A stretch of DNA of 64,000 nt from Cryptomeria japonica (lineage: Eukaryota; Streptophyta; Pinopsida; Cupressales; Cupressaceae). Numbering within the stretch: position 1 is the first letter of the stretch; every line of letters begins with the position of its first letter. The stretch is taken from positions 242,177,718 through 242,241,717 of the forward strand of contig NC_081406.1 in NCBI RefSeq assembly GCF_030272615.1, written 5' to 3'. Under the pieces are notes generated by a model, which worked only from the letters and a program-made list of their open reading frames with translations, did not search any database and was not told the DNA's origin. This document shows positions 11,141-22,829 of the stretch, one piece after another. The position numbers were made by a program, and so were the translations under genes.

Positions 11141-11800
11141 TACTTTGTTAACATATAATAAAATATCTCATTAAATTGCACCTCTTAACAATAACAAATT
11201 AATTTACTGCTTAACTATTTAATAGAGTCACTTATTTCATATCATGTTTTGTCTTTAGATTATAATGAGTCAGCCATTATAAGAATCGGTCAAGGCTATA
11301 TTTTTGTTGTTTGATTGATGTTATTATAATGAGTCTTAATCAAGTTGCTATGGCTGGGTGTTAAGAGACATTGGTTTTAAAACATTAATACATTGCTTTT
11401 TTATATCACCTTTTTTTTTTTTTTTTGGTTTGATTGTTACATTGTGAAGTTAAGGAAGTCGGTATGTTAAGTTTATTAATTTTAGACAAATCACTACTTA
11501 TTGTTTTGAATATATAAATTTTTGTCATCCTTAAGTATTGCTCTTTCTTCATAGTTATTCTACAATATCATAAGAAATTTAGGTAATATGGTATTTTCTT
11601 AATATCGGAATAATGAACCACAATCTAGGTACAATGATCTTCACGATGAATTGAATTTAGTCTTCAAATATCTTTCATATTGTCATATCATAGTGTCATA
11701 TCACAAGCCTTACAATATTCTCTTACATTGCTCTAACACATAGTGACATAGTGATAACCTCAATTGTCAAACTATTTGGTTCCAATTACATTGTCTTTAT
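11141..11800 (-). repeat. Element B right (5') LTR, second part
   Basis: Continuation of 4957-5806 after element A. It matches about 1660-2260: a tactttg..cagcatataataaaatatct phrase, the cagccattataa block, the long T run (11409), and the aatctaggtacaatgatctt phrase. The right end is not sharp; similarity fades after about 11,730. Confidence 0.65.
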
Positions 11801-12339
11801 CTATGTATGAAGCTTTCTCTTTTGTAATTTGAAAACCCATCTCCAAATATATCTTGATTTGGATCATGATATGCTCAACATACTTTGTAGACAATATTGC
11901 TTCTTATGTTTGACATTAATGAATATCATTTTAATAATCTTGTCCATACTCATTTGATATTAATGACAAGAATAAATCCCTTTGATATCAATGACAATAT
12001 TTACAACACTACCAATTAAGGTGATCAAGAAACAACAACTATTGATCAAGTTTTCCAAAAAATATGTTTAATATTGCAAAACCATACAAGTGTGCAACAA
12101 AATAATTTTTTCGCTTGTGATCACAACATAATATTGTCCACAAAATGTCAAAGAAGTTTAGAACTACTTTTGATAGACACAAGACTTAACAAGCTTAAAA
12201 TTAGCTTGATAAAGTTTCTATGTAGAGATTCAACATTTTTTAGCTAGCAACCACAATTCAACTTATATAGGAATTATTTGTCGCATTGGTGGTCCTCTTG
12301 AATATTTAATTTTTCTACTTATTTTGGAAAAGTCTTAAA
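11801..12339. other. Unassigned stretch
   Basis: No frame or repeat end was recognised. It has several phrases of the kind found near copia 3' ends (gatatcaatgac, catttgatattaatgac at about 11,940-11,990), so it may be decayed copia internal sequence between the B LTR and the gag relic that follows. Confidence 0.35.
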
Positions 12340-12750
12340 TGTCTTTGTTCCCTTGTGAGACGAGCTGCAAATACATCAAGAAAAGATATTTTTTGTGTAG
12401 TTCCTAGAGCATCCATAATAGAATAAAACGTAGAAATAAAAACAGAATAATCAGAGCCTAGTTTAGTGAGTATAGAGAATCAATTGGTCGTCATCTTTAT
12501 TAACTCCACATTCTTGTATTTACAATCTAATAGAATTAAGCTTGTTGAAGAAGTCTTGGATATTGTCAAAATCAGATAGATTAAGACCAATGAGTTCATC
12601 CTCCAACTTAAATTTCCTCAACTTAAATCTCTTATCAAGTTATTTTCCTCTTTCTACAACACTCATGGGTTCTAGATCTATGACAAATGTGTTCTATTGT
12701 AACTTCAATTTGAGCAATTACACCTCCATTTGTGATTTCCATTCATGATA
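12340..12750 (-). pseudogene. Isolated copia gag relic
   Basis: On the minus strand a frame broken by stops and shifts reads as a UBN2-type gag: FKLRKFKLEDELIGLNLSDF, then DFFNKL, a segment resembling the family's usual IRLQLQECGVNKDDDQLI, and further left SFLDVFAAR-like and LTREQ-like residues. The order and spacing fit a Ty1/copia gag. No LTR or pol could be tied to it, and it may be an ancient fragment on either side of which other elements landed. Confidence 0.55.
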
Positions 12751-12827
12751 GTTATATAGAGTAAGAACAAATTTTGGATTGTTCATGCTAAAATTAGAGA
12801 ATACAATAGAGGGGCTTTCCTTGCTTT

Positions 12828-13271
12828 ATGGCTCCTCCTCATGCACCTACCCGTCCTCCACTTGTTATGGGTGGGTCTAGTGCTATTGATGATGGTGATC
12901 GAGTTTAGACCTTTGCGAGTATCGGGGTCCCTCCTCCTGGACCTTTTGGTGGGAAAAGTTTTGCTCTCGTGGTCAGATCTGCTACTCATCCTCCCAAGGG
13001 GAATCGTCCTCTTCCTTGTACCAAGAACTCTCTTGTGGTGGTTTGTGGCCAAGATGTGGTAGAAAATATTGGTTTCTACCAATGTTATGGGTTGGTGTAC
13101 AGTTTTGTTAGGTTTTAGCCTTCACTCCCTAACCTCAATCATTGGGTGAGTGATTATTGGAAGCCTTTGCTTGCTGGTAGCATTAAGCTTTATCCTTATG
13201 CTAAATGTTTTTTCATTGCTTCTTCTGATGGTTGTGACTTGGTGTTGGGAAAGTTATGGGCTTGGGGAGTT

Positions 13272-13319
<48 letters not shown>

Positions 13320-14060
13320 AAAAAAATGGAAAAAATCTTTTAACCTTCTTACTGAACCATTCAATGTGTGTCTTATATGTTCACTTTTCCAATCTTCCTC
13401 TTCATTTCTAGGAGCATTCTTGTTATGAGGCCATTGGTAACTCTATCGGTCGATTCTTGAAGGTTGATTATTGCACTTCCTCCATGGGTTATTGGTTATT
13501 CTACCTTTGCTCGCATTTTAATCGACATTGACATCTCTATGCTTTTCGCTAAGGATGTGGTTCTTATGGTTGGGATAGACCATGGACTTAATTGTTGGAT
13601 TATGAGGGTCTCCCCTTTCGTTGTTGGAGATGCTTCTCAAAAAGTCACTTAGCTTCAAATTGTTCTCTCATGTCATAAAGGTGTTGCTACTTGGTGAAAA
13701 GATGCTACCACTGATCATTTGATTGTCAAGGCTTCTAATTATAATGACTCCTCACATGCAGATGAATCCTCTCGGGACAAGGTTGTGTCTCTTGGTGTTG
13801 TTAAGGCCTTTGTTGGTCCCCTAGTTGCTACTAGTGTGGCTTCCTCCAGCCTTGAGGCTTCTACTCCTATTGCTCTTGTTTTGTAGCAATAATTTGCCCC
13901 TAAAGGGTTTTCTCTAGATGTTGTTTTGCAACAACAATTTGCTCCAGATGTAGACAAAAACTCTGAGGGGATCTCCCCACATGATCCTACTTACAATGAT
14001 GTTCGCAATAATAGTATTGTTTGGGTTGTTGTTTGTTGTAGGCGGAAAGGTAAGTCTTTC
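12828..14060 (+). pseudogene. L1-type LINE ORF1 relic (DUF4283)
   Basis: Starting at ATG 12828, a frame with a few stops shows the plant L1 ORF1 pattern: a Pro-rich start (MAPPHAPTRPP), GPFGGKSFALVV, then a DUF4283 region with NHWVSDYWKPLLAG and YAKCFFIASSDG. After a CT microsatellite (13274-13316) the frame resumes with ARILIDIDISM, KDVVLMVG and the CHKGVATW and KDATTDHLIVKASN segments that follow the zinc knuckle in this family. It has at least five stops. ORF1 would be the RNA-binding chaperone of a non-LTR element. No ORF2 (endonuclease/RT) was recognised downstream, so this is a truncated or rearranged copy. Confidence 0.75.
13274..13316. repeat. (CT)n microsatellite
   Basis: About 21 uninterrupted CT units within the DUF4283 relic. 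It replaces or expands a short coding stretch; the long Ser-Leu runs in all three frames here are an artefact of it. Confidence 0.98.
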
Positions 14061-15788
14061 TCTCCCCACCCCCCCCCCCCAAAAAAAAGCTCTTCTGTGT
14101 TGATTTTTGGGTGTTTATCCCCACTTTGGAGTCGGTTTCTTATGGGTTGTTGTTGGTTTGGTAGACCTTTAACAATAGTCTTTTGACTTGTTAATGACAT
14201 GTCTAACCTACCTTGTTTAGGGTCGACTCCCTTGTTTTGCTACCTTTCTTTTTTTGTTGCCTACAAATTGTTTGTATACAAGGCCAACACCCTTGTTTTG
14301 TTGCTTATTTTAATCAAAACCATTTATCCCTTACAAGACAAGCAATTCATCCCTTTGTTCAAGAGAAAATTCTCCTTTTTTGATAAATTTATAAAAAAAT
14401 ATGCCAAAGTATTCAATTTGACTTCAAACTAAAATAATGAGTACCTTTTTGATGTCGCAAGAATCACAAAAAATGAAGAATGGAACAAGAAGTAATGAGC
14501 TTAAAGGATGAAAAACTATATTTGACTTCAATATGGAAAAATTAGCATCAAACAAAAAATTCAAGAAAAATAACTTGCTCCACTACAAAATTCACTGAGC
14601 CAACTTTTCAGTGATATCTTGTTTTTAAAAAATAGCCTCTTGGATTGAATGGTATGCAATTTTTTTTTTAAATACCCTATTTGGACATATGGGGGACAAT
14701 TTTGGCCCTTGGCACTAGTTGTTGGACTCATGTGACCAAGTCGATTAAGGTAAAGTGCTTAAACTTTTAACATTAACAAAATAGTGTCGTCAGTTTGTCG
14801 CTTTAGGCAATGGATCTAGGTGGAGCCTTGGTGGCAACAAAGCACATGCTCCACAAGGGTTTAGGCCCCTAGTTGGCTACATGATCACAATTAATGCTTA
14901 TCTAAAATTGATCTCCTATTGAAAAAATAATTGTTGATTGAAACAATTTTCTTAGTTGATAAAAAAGTGATCCATACCCTAATGATGTAGGTTATAATGA
15001 CAATGATGCAAATGGGTACAATGACATCTAGAAAATATTCTCTTGAGATGTCGATTTGATCTCGTTGAAACTTACAGGGTACAATTGACACAAAAAATGG
15101 TACACTTGTGTATTGATTTGTACAACTATATAGATTCCATACAATTGTATGATTAGATCTTTGTGAAGATTTCGTTAAACCCTAAAATATGGCTTCAAAT
15201 TTTGTGTCTCCAAAATATAGAGTGACACAGATGAAAATAGGGGTTTCTGGACCCTCTCAATTCAATGGTGAGGTTTGTTTTTCTTTAAGCGCACCCAACA
15301 AAAGCTCCTGCCTGATTATCTCTTAGATTTTAGAAGTGCCTTACAAATCTAAAGTTATAATACAATGTTAGTCACTAATGGACTCAAGCCTTTTAGATCA
15401 CTTTCGAAACCAAAAGATACCTTCCATAAGATAAGATCACCTGCGAAACCCAAAGATGCCTTCCATAAGAGAACAACAAGAGAAAAATATTGTCCAATTA
15501 TGTGCTTAATGGATTAGATTGGTATTGAAGACAAAATTACATATGATGTCTTGCTTATATAAGTATAATAAGTAGGATTAGACAAGATTTGGGCATGTGT
15601 TTTAATCCTATAACATGAGACAACTCAAGTTAAGATAAGATAAGGTAAGATAAGATGACAACTAAAATTGACTCTTACTTTCGTAAGTAAACTTAGTATG
15701 TGAACATGTGTGAAAAGACTCTTAATTTACGTCTCTCACACTGGAAAGGGGTAAAACATATAAGAAACACCCTTTTTTACACCAACAA
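14061..15788. other. Unassigned stretch after the LINE relic
   Basis: A C/A homopolymer (about 14070-14088) opens it. 14199-14330 has two similar phrases (gactcccttgttttgc and aacacccttgttttgt, about 68 bp apart), perhaps the decayed remainder of the LINE. From 14,400 on I see AT-rich DNA with no frame longer than about 65 codons, no LTR ends and no known motif. 15,400-15,470 has a near-direct repeat (accttccataagataag, then gccttccataagagaac). Confidence 0.35.
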
Positions 15789-16320
15789 CTGATAGTTTGA
15801 ATAATACACACGCTAATACTGAGAGAGGGGTGAATTAGTATATGACAATTCAAACTTACTTAGATTTTAGCAATCATAGAGCTATAATTGAAAGCATCCA
15901 CACAAGTAAGATCTAACAATAGAGAATACAAGAAGCACATACAATTTTACGTGAATTCTTGTGGGAGAAAACCATGACAAAATGTTCCTTTTATAGGGAA
16001 CTTTGCACAATTTTTTAAGTACTAACCCATAGGAGACATCTATCCCCTCCACTGAGCACCAACTCAACACAAGGCTCCAATCTCTTTCAATGAGAGGCAC
16101 TAACCCCCCGATCTCTTAGAATAGAAGGCTCCAACCTTCAAAATGCATTGTAATAATAGATTTTTGGTTTTCATCTAGATGATCTTCAAAGTCTTCTCAC
16201 AACACCAACAAAATGTTCTTTAACACTTTGTTCTTAAATCAAGAATACACCTCCACTCAAATCTGTAATAGGATCTTCAAAGAGTGCTCTCAAATCTGAA
16301 GGATATCTTCACACAATTCT
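15789..16320 (-). repeat. Truncated copia-type LTR fragment
   Basis: It begins with tgatagtttgaataat followed by gagagaggggtgaattag, the layout at the matching edge of the B, C and D LTRs (a gagaggggg..tgaatcagta phrase shortly after the first TG). It also carries a decayed form of the conserved gtggaaaacc/aaaaaccatg block (15957-15980). It is cut at 16320, where the LTR of C starts. No internal region belongs to it. Confidence 0.6.
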
Positions 16321-18311
16321 TGTTGAACACTTTTAGATGTCGAGAGGGGAGGTTGAATCAACATATATCAAAACTTAACCAATTTAACCACTCAATTATC
16401 ACTCATTCCATTTACCACATGTGTAGGAATAAAGAACTGAAAAACACAAAATCAATCACACATAAACACCGGGATTTTATGTGGAAAACCCAATGAGGGA
16501 AAAACCATGGTGAGAACTATCTCACTATATGAAAAAAGTTACAATGTTTAGGCTTAAGGCCAAGGAGCTCACTAAACCTGATGTGGACTTGCAAGACTGA
16601 GGCACACGACCTCAAGGCAAGATACAAAGACTTGTAGGCTCTGAATATCTTTTCTTCTATATCCACTGATATGCTGATTATAGTTTACTATAAAAAATCA
16701 TCTAAAATCGCCTTGATTACGACTCTATAGTACTTGCAAATCTTTACACATCTTCACATACACTTCACACAACACATAGATACATACATCTCCAAAATGA
16801 TATCATCCCCTTATATACCATTCACAATCAAAATAACATTAATTAGGTCGACCTAATATGATGTAGCATGTAGGATCAAAATTGTCGACTCAAAACAATC
16901 TTCAAGGCAATGTGGAAGACAAACTAAAATATGTGAGGTATCACACTATTTCTATACACCTTCCAAATCATTCCAAAATAGCTCCAATAATTTTGCATGC
17001 TACTGCATAGACCAAAACATCATAGGTCTGCTCCAAATGATAAAACAGATAGGGTACACCAACACAACTCAAATTACAATTCAAACCAACAAAAGCACTT
17101 GCAAATGCTCAAGAAAGCATCACCTAATATCAATAGATCCAAATCATTTAACCACACCACCAAAATACCTAAAGGCAAAGGAATGCAACACATTCTTGTA
17201 CACTTTTACTCTATCATTATATAAACCTAAACTTAGATCGACATAAATCTATTTGTAGATCAAATGTGAATCTGAAAAATAGAATACATCATGAATTTAC
17301 ATCCACCAACATCATACTTGAACCGCAATAATTGATGAAATATGTGTGCCATAGTGAAAACCAAAATTTGAACAAACTCTATCAGACTGTTCATCAGAAC
17401 AATCACACAGAACCAACGTTGACTATGGACCACTAAGATTATCTTCGAAGCTCTAACAAAGCTATGTTACAACTTGATATATCATTTGAAGTGACTACAA
17501 TCAATTTCCAACCTTCTGCATGATCATTGAACTTTTCCGCTGTTACTACATTGCTCCAGATCACATCCAGACCAAAGATACCACCAAGTTACATATCTGG
17601 ATCAACAAGTTTGACATCAATGACAACGAGAACTCATATTTGCAACAATTATGCCATACATATGCTCCAAAATGTCTAATTTTATTTCATAAATCTACTC
17701 TCAAGGATGCCTAATTTTTCTCATCAATATGTTCTTCTTCTACTCGAGGTCTGCTCTTAAAGAATGAATGATATTCACTGAATTAATTATAAATGATTCT
17801 TAAAAACTTCTATTTATACCCCTCAAACATATCTCTTCATTCAATGGTTAGTTCCTTTGATTAGGTCGGACAACATTAATACTTGTTCTCCTTAACAAGA
17901 TCGACCAACAATATTATTATTTTTTATTATTTAAATTGTATTGCTCAAAAGTGTGTATTTGTTTATAAGATGTCATCCATCTTTAGGGGCCAAATATAAA
18001 ATAAAAATAAAACAATTACCTTCAACGCAGGTTGGCCAAGGCATAGAACTTTTCATTTAATTTAAGTTGCACCTTAACTTAGGGTGCACCTTATTAACAA
18101 ATGGGCCTAAAGGAATATTAGTTTGATTTTTTTTTGTGTCGGCCTCTATAACATCTTAGCTCCTTATTTATATCTACTCATGTATTTATAACATCTTTGC
18201 TCTTATTTATTTATGTTAATATAAGACTTGTCAGTTTGCTCAAATGAACCTCATACTTTGCTCCAAAATTCCACTGATTAGCCCTTGTTATCAATGACAA
18301 ATAATCCAACA
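16321..18311 (-). repeat. Element C 3' LTR
   Basis: It starts tgttgaacac and ends aataatccaaca just before the polypurine tract, about 1.99 kb. It holds the conserved hairpin block at 16481-16508 (GTGGAAAACCC, then GGGAAAAACCA). The right end parallels the D LTR, which also ends in a ccaaca-type phrase followed by atctcccc. Only one copy is in the window, so the outer end is inferred. Confidence 0.65.
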
Positions 18312-18327
18312 ATCTCCCCCTTTGTCA
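18312..18327 (-). promoter_or_regulatory. Element C polypurine tract
   Basis: atctccccctttgtca (element strand TGACAAAGGGGGAGAT) directly inside the LTR. A second similar stretch, tctccccctttgaca, sits at about 18416. Confidence 0.7.
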
Positions 18328-18469
18328 TTAATGACAACCATGTAACAAAATAATCTTTTGAATACAAAAAGGTCATACAATTCCCCCCTAACTTGAATGC
18401 TCTCCCTTACAATACATCTCCCCCTTTGACATCAATGGCAAAGGGTATCTAAGGCTAACTAAATAAGAC

Positions 18470-20170
18470 AATGAATAGCTTTTCTTGAACATGTGCTTCT
18501 CTAGTAGAAGTTAGTGAATGGATGAAAGTGACACTACTACCAATTTCTCTCTTAAGTACTCAAAATTCTCTTTTGGAAGATGCTTCCTAAAAATATCTAC
18601 AATCTAGTCCTTTGTAGCAATATATTCCAACTTTAATTTCTACTCAAGTATTTGCTCCCAAAAGAAATAATATTGAATCATAATATACTTTTTCTTAGAG
18701 TGCATAATTGGATTGTTTGATAGGTTAATAGAACTCATATTATCATAGACTATGGGGATATGATACTCATACTCAACCTTTATATCTTTCAAAGTTTATT
18801 TCATCCATAGAATTTGTGTACAATAACCTATTGTTGCAATATATTCTTCTACCACTATAAATGGAGAAATTGATGCTTGTTTCCTACTTAACTAAGATAC
18901 AAGGCAATTGTCGAGAAACAATGCTCCTCTATTAGTGCTCTTCTTATCATCAACATTGTCTGACCAATCTGCATTTGTATATGCTATAATGGTGTAATCT
19001 TCACCTCCTGGATACCATAACTTGAAATCCCTAGTCCCTTCAAATATTTCAATATTGAGCCTTGTAGTTGTCAGATATAGAAAGCTTTGAATAATAGATC
19101 TATACATAGTTTGGTTAGCTACATGAGATTCATCATCTTTGCTCAACTTTCAACTAGTAACATAGGAGTACTTACTTGGTTACAATCTTCCATTTAGAAC
19201 TTCTTTAACATCTCTTTAAAATACATGGTTTCAGAAATAAATATCTCTTTATTTGACTGAGCAATTTGCAAACAAAGGAAAAAAGATAACTCACTAAGAA
19301 TTTACATCTCAAATTCCTTAATGTTATAAGAAAATTATTGACACAATCCCTCATGATCTCCTCCAAAAATGATGTCACATAGATGGCAACAATCAACAAA
19401 TTGTCTCCTTCATTCTTGATATATAAATAGTTGTCCAACTCGCGGGGCTTGCTTTAGTCCATAAAGGGCCTTCTTCAGTTAACAAACATAAGCCTTATTT
19501 TCTAATAGAATGAATCTTTTAGGTCATCCAACATACACTTCCTCTTCTATATTTTCTTTTAGAAAAGCTAATTTGGCATCCATCTGATACACTTTGAAAT
19601 TATTGAAACTTGCAAGATTTAATAACATTTTGATAACATCTAATCCTACAAGGGATAGTGATTATTCGAGGTCTATTCTTTAAACTCGTGTATAGCCTTT
19701 GTACACGAGTCTTGCTTTGTTACTTGTGACTTCCACATCTTCATCTAGCTTGTTTTGAAAAACCTACTTGGTTACAATGATGTTATTGTTCTTAGGCCTT
19801 GCGACAAGCTCCCAAGTTTCATTCTTCTTTGTTTGATCTAATTCTTCCCCCATAGCCTTGATTCAGTGCTTGTCTTCACTTGCACCTAAAAAGTTCTTCA
19901 ATTTGATTTTGGAAAGCAAACATAGATTTGCATGTTTTGTTGTATTGACAAGTATTTTTCTTGTGTGAATTTTAGTGCCTTTCTCTATAACCAAATCTTC
20001 ATGATGGTTGTTTTGAACAAATTTGGATGATGTCTTATGGTGTATTGGGGTGGTGCTTGTTGACCGAGTGGTTTTGATGCACCTATCAATGCAAAAAGAG
20101 TAACTGAGGTATCATTATCTCTCTTGAAAAATAAGTATCTTTTGGGTTAAGAAACATTTATCTCAAGGCT
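18470..20170 (-). pseudogene. Element C RT and RNase H, heavily decayed
   Basis: From right to left on the minus strand: a linker with KIKLKNFLGASEDKH and ELDQTKKNETWELVARP, the start of RT with TSNKARLVYKGY, the NNFKVYQMDAKLAFLK segment (catalytic Asp kept, usual VKSAFLNG altered), EEEVYVG and [13 protein letters not shown]. The YVDD region is replaced by AIYVTSFLEE in the 19438-19205 frame. The RNase H frame (19146-18892) has DYTIIAYTNADWSDNVDDKK in place of the usual DADWAG pattern. Many stops and shifts break the chain. Confidence 0.75.
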
Positions 20171-21672
20171 CTTGAAAGTCAGGTCATGACTGTGTTAGGT
20201 AACTCAACAATATTGATGTGCATTTGTTGTTAACACACAATGGGTAAATGCAGAGTGTTGGTTTTATGCAGGCTTATGAATTCAAAACTTCCAACACTTG
20301 AAAATTAAAATGATCCTTTAGATTAGGTTTTTAATTATGCAATACAAAACTCAAATTCAAATAAACTTTAAAACACAAGGGAGAAGTAATAGAGAAGAGA
20401 GAAATGCCTACAAATAAGCTAAGCTAAGAGATTTAACTACTGATAAAACAAACATTCACATAGATAAAATCCTTAATAACCCACTTAGCCTTTTACTAGA
20501 ATAAATTTTACATTTTAAGGAAGGGGATGCAAGCTTCAAAGGAAAACTCATAGATAATCATATTAAGTCCCATAAAATTGAATCGATATTCAAATGCACT
20601 TCACAAATCATGAAAGATACACAAATAGAGTAAGGAATTCATCAAAGATGCAAACATTTAATTCATCAACTTCAAAAACTACTTCATTACTGGAATGAGC
20701 ATTCTAAGAACAATATGAACCATAAAACTTCATCAAATTTTTGTTTGCTAGTCCATTACAAGTTTTTCAATAACACTTCAATCAAGAAAAAATAGAGAAG
20801 AGATAGCCTTTTAAAAGAAAGAACAATGAAAACCAAAAAAACTTCATCAAAGTTTTATTTCCTAGTCCATTACAGGTTTTTCAATAACATCTCAATCAAG
20901 AAAAAATAGAAAAGAGGTTTCCTTTTAAAAGAAAGACCAACAAAAACCTCAAATCGAATCAATGACAAAGCCTAGTTCAACACCACTGGTTCAAAAAAAT
21001 GACAATAGGGAGGACCATTACTCCATACTTCTACCAAGAAACAGGTAGGCCAGTGGAGAGGGAATGACTAATCTTGAACAGTGTGATGCCTTCTCCATGT
21101 GCATGACTTATTTGGCTCTATTCACACACATTATTACTACCCATAACTGAAGTACTTGGGAATCTTCATTTTTTTGTTCAAAGGGGAGCCTTGTGTTATT
21201 GATCATAGCTTTTAAGACACACGATGACTTTTCTTATAGTCCCCACTCAATTTTCCACTCTAACTTAGTAATTAAACGATGCAATAATAGTCCCTTCCTC
21301 CTTGGGGATGTGTCTGCAAGATGTCCTTTTCTTTATATCAATCTACCATGAACTTTCTAGGTGTGCTATATTCCATCATCATCATCCCCAACTCCTGCAA
21401 ATAGAGAATTTAAATCGTTAGAGATATGATTATCACTCATTTCTAGTTAAAATCATGCGTACAAATCCATCCTTCTACACATTTAAACAATCATAAACAT
21501 CACAAATCAAAATTCATTGTATTTTAAACATAAAAAACACTTCAAATGGTCTCTAAGAAGAACAAAAGATTTCCACAATAGCCTACGATAAGATTGAGCA
21601 GACATGGCCTCCATGAGCTTCATCGCGACCTGGTTTAGGCTCTATGGCATTCACGAGGTCATTGGAAGTATG
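20171..21672. other. Unrecognised stretch with a tandem duplication
   Basis: No frame, LTR end or known motif was identified. It lies between the truncated end of C and LTR L and could be part of an unknown retroelement (mostly short A-rich phrases, sparse coding capacity). A 114-bp tandem duplication lies at 20727-20954. Confidence 0.35.
20727..20954. repeat. 114-bp tandem duplication
   Basis: acttcatcaaatttttgttt at 20727 recurs as acttcatcaaagttttattt at 20841. The shared order continues: ctagtccattaca, ttttcaataaca, tcaatcaagaaaaaatag, ccttttaaaagaaag. The two copies differ by about ten bases. Confidence 0.88.
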
Positions 21673-22824
21673 TGTTGATATGTTGTGGTTGTCATTGATG
21701 TCAAACTTGTTGTTCTAAATTGGTCTGAAATGTCTGGGTGTAGATTTATCTTGTTGTGTTGTTGTTGCAATTGTTTTGGAAGTGTTGGATCCAGAAAGTG
21801 TTGTTAACTAATGTTTATTATTATTGTTATATAGTTTTGGTATTATGTATATGATAAATCTATGGTTTGGAAACATCTTTGTGTTCTTGGGGTGTTGTGG
21901 CATTGATCGTTGTTGGTTGTGAGAATCTATGTTAGACCCATTCTTAAGTTCGAATAGGATTTTTGGAAGATTGTTTGATGTATTTTGGGTCTCATTGTAA
22001 GGTGTGGAGATCCAAATTTGAGTTATTTACATTGAGAGTAGATTGACCATTGATTACTTAAATATGGATGCACAATGTGTGGATATGTTGTTGGTTATGT
22101 TCTGGTGATTGCAGATCGGTGAATTGATCTTTGGAAGATGTGTTTTGGTCCCCTCTTTCTCCTAGAGTGGATCAACATGTGTATTTTTGGTTTAGTTCAA
22201 CTAGGTTAGAGCTTTGATGATCTATCTTGTATATAAGAATGAATATGATTGAGCTAAGTGTGAGGAGTGTGTGTAGATGTGTGATGCAAAGATAATAAAT
22301 AAGGTTCGGTGAAGAGGAGTGAAGAGGAGTTGTGTTCAAATGATATCCAAGTTGTGTTGAGACTGTGACAAAGATTTGAGACAAAGTGTTGGCAATTCAG
22401 ATTTGAGTTTTGTGTTCTAATTTGGATTGCTTGATGCAGAGTTTAAGGACAACTTCATAATCAGGAGAGCCTTCTTTTTAGATCATTTTTAATATTTTAC
22501 CCTAAGTGCAGTTAGCTTTAGGTTTTGCAAGTCCTCTTTTGTATCTTGCCCCATGAGAAGTTAGCCTTGGTGTGCAAATCCGGAGCAGTGAGTTCTTTTC
22601 TTTGTAATATGATATATATATATATATATATATATATACAGTGAATCATTTTGTAGCCAAGTGCTCATTGTGGTTTTTCCTTGTTTGGGTTTTCCACGTA
22701 GAAAATCTTGGTGTTCATGTGTTGATTTGTGTTTCTAGTTAATTTTTTATATGTTGTATTAATTGTTTGTTTGGACTGGTTCACCCCCCCTCTCAGTCAT
22801 GCCTTGGGTTCAATATGGTCAACA
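21673..22824 (+). repeat. Isolated copia-type LTR (L), same family as element E
   Basis: Start tgttgatatgttg followed by ttgtcattgatgtcaa, and near the end the phrase ttcaccccccctctcagtc, as in the E LTR (47075 and 56779). It ends gtcaaca, and the length after cagtc is close to that in E. It carries the conserved hairpin block at 22670-22697 (GTGGTTTTTCC and GGGTTTTCCAC) in plus orientation. No primer site follows and the flanks show no matching 5-bp duplication, so it is a solo or truncated LTR. An AT microsatellite lies at about 22609-22639. Confidence 0.7.
22609..22639. repeat. (TA)n microsatellite
   Basis: About 14 uninterrupted TA units inside LTR L. Confidence 0.97.
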
Positions 22825-22829
22825 CTTAA

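Larger units (their letters stand above)
745..11800 (-). mobile_element. Copia-type element B (gag only), split by element A
   Basis: Two long similar stretches flank an internal region of about 2.7 kb. The left copy is about 745-2260. The right copy starts near 4957, is cut at 5806 by the insertion of element A, and resumes at 11141 to roughly 11,800. Joined, the right copy is about 1.5 kb, matching the left. Next to the right LTR, 4937-4956 resembles a decayed complement of the tRNA-Met primer site (compare gctctgatacca). Next to the left LTR, atctctcccttattgcc at 2261 resembles the polypurine tracts of elements C and D. These place B on the minus strand. Only gag-like sequence was found inside, with no protease, integrase or RT, so B is a non-autonomous or deleted copy. 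The outer right end is approximate and no target duplication was found. Confidence 0.7.
16321..20170 (-). mobile_element. Ty1/copia element C, 3' half
   Basis: One long LTR (16321-18311), its polypurine tract (18312-18327) and the 3' half of a decayed pol (RT and RNase H, to about 20,170) are present. The 5' half and second LTR are missing. LTR style, tract and RT type are those of element D, but the copy is much more decayed. The sequence to its right is unrelated, so it was cut by deletion or by a later insertion that I could not identify. Confidence 0.75.

Noticed and set aside
13146-13428. Two overlapping frames with long Ser-Leu runs
   Set aside because: Caused by the CT microsatellite at 13274-13316 inside the LINE relic.
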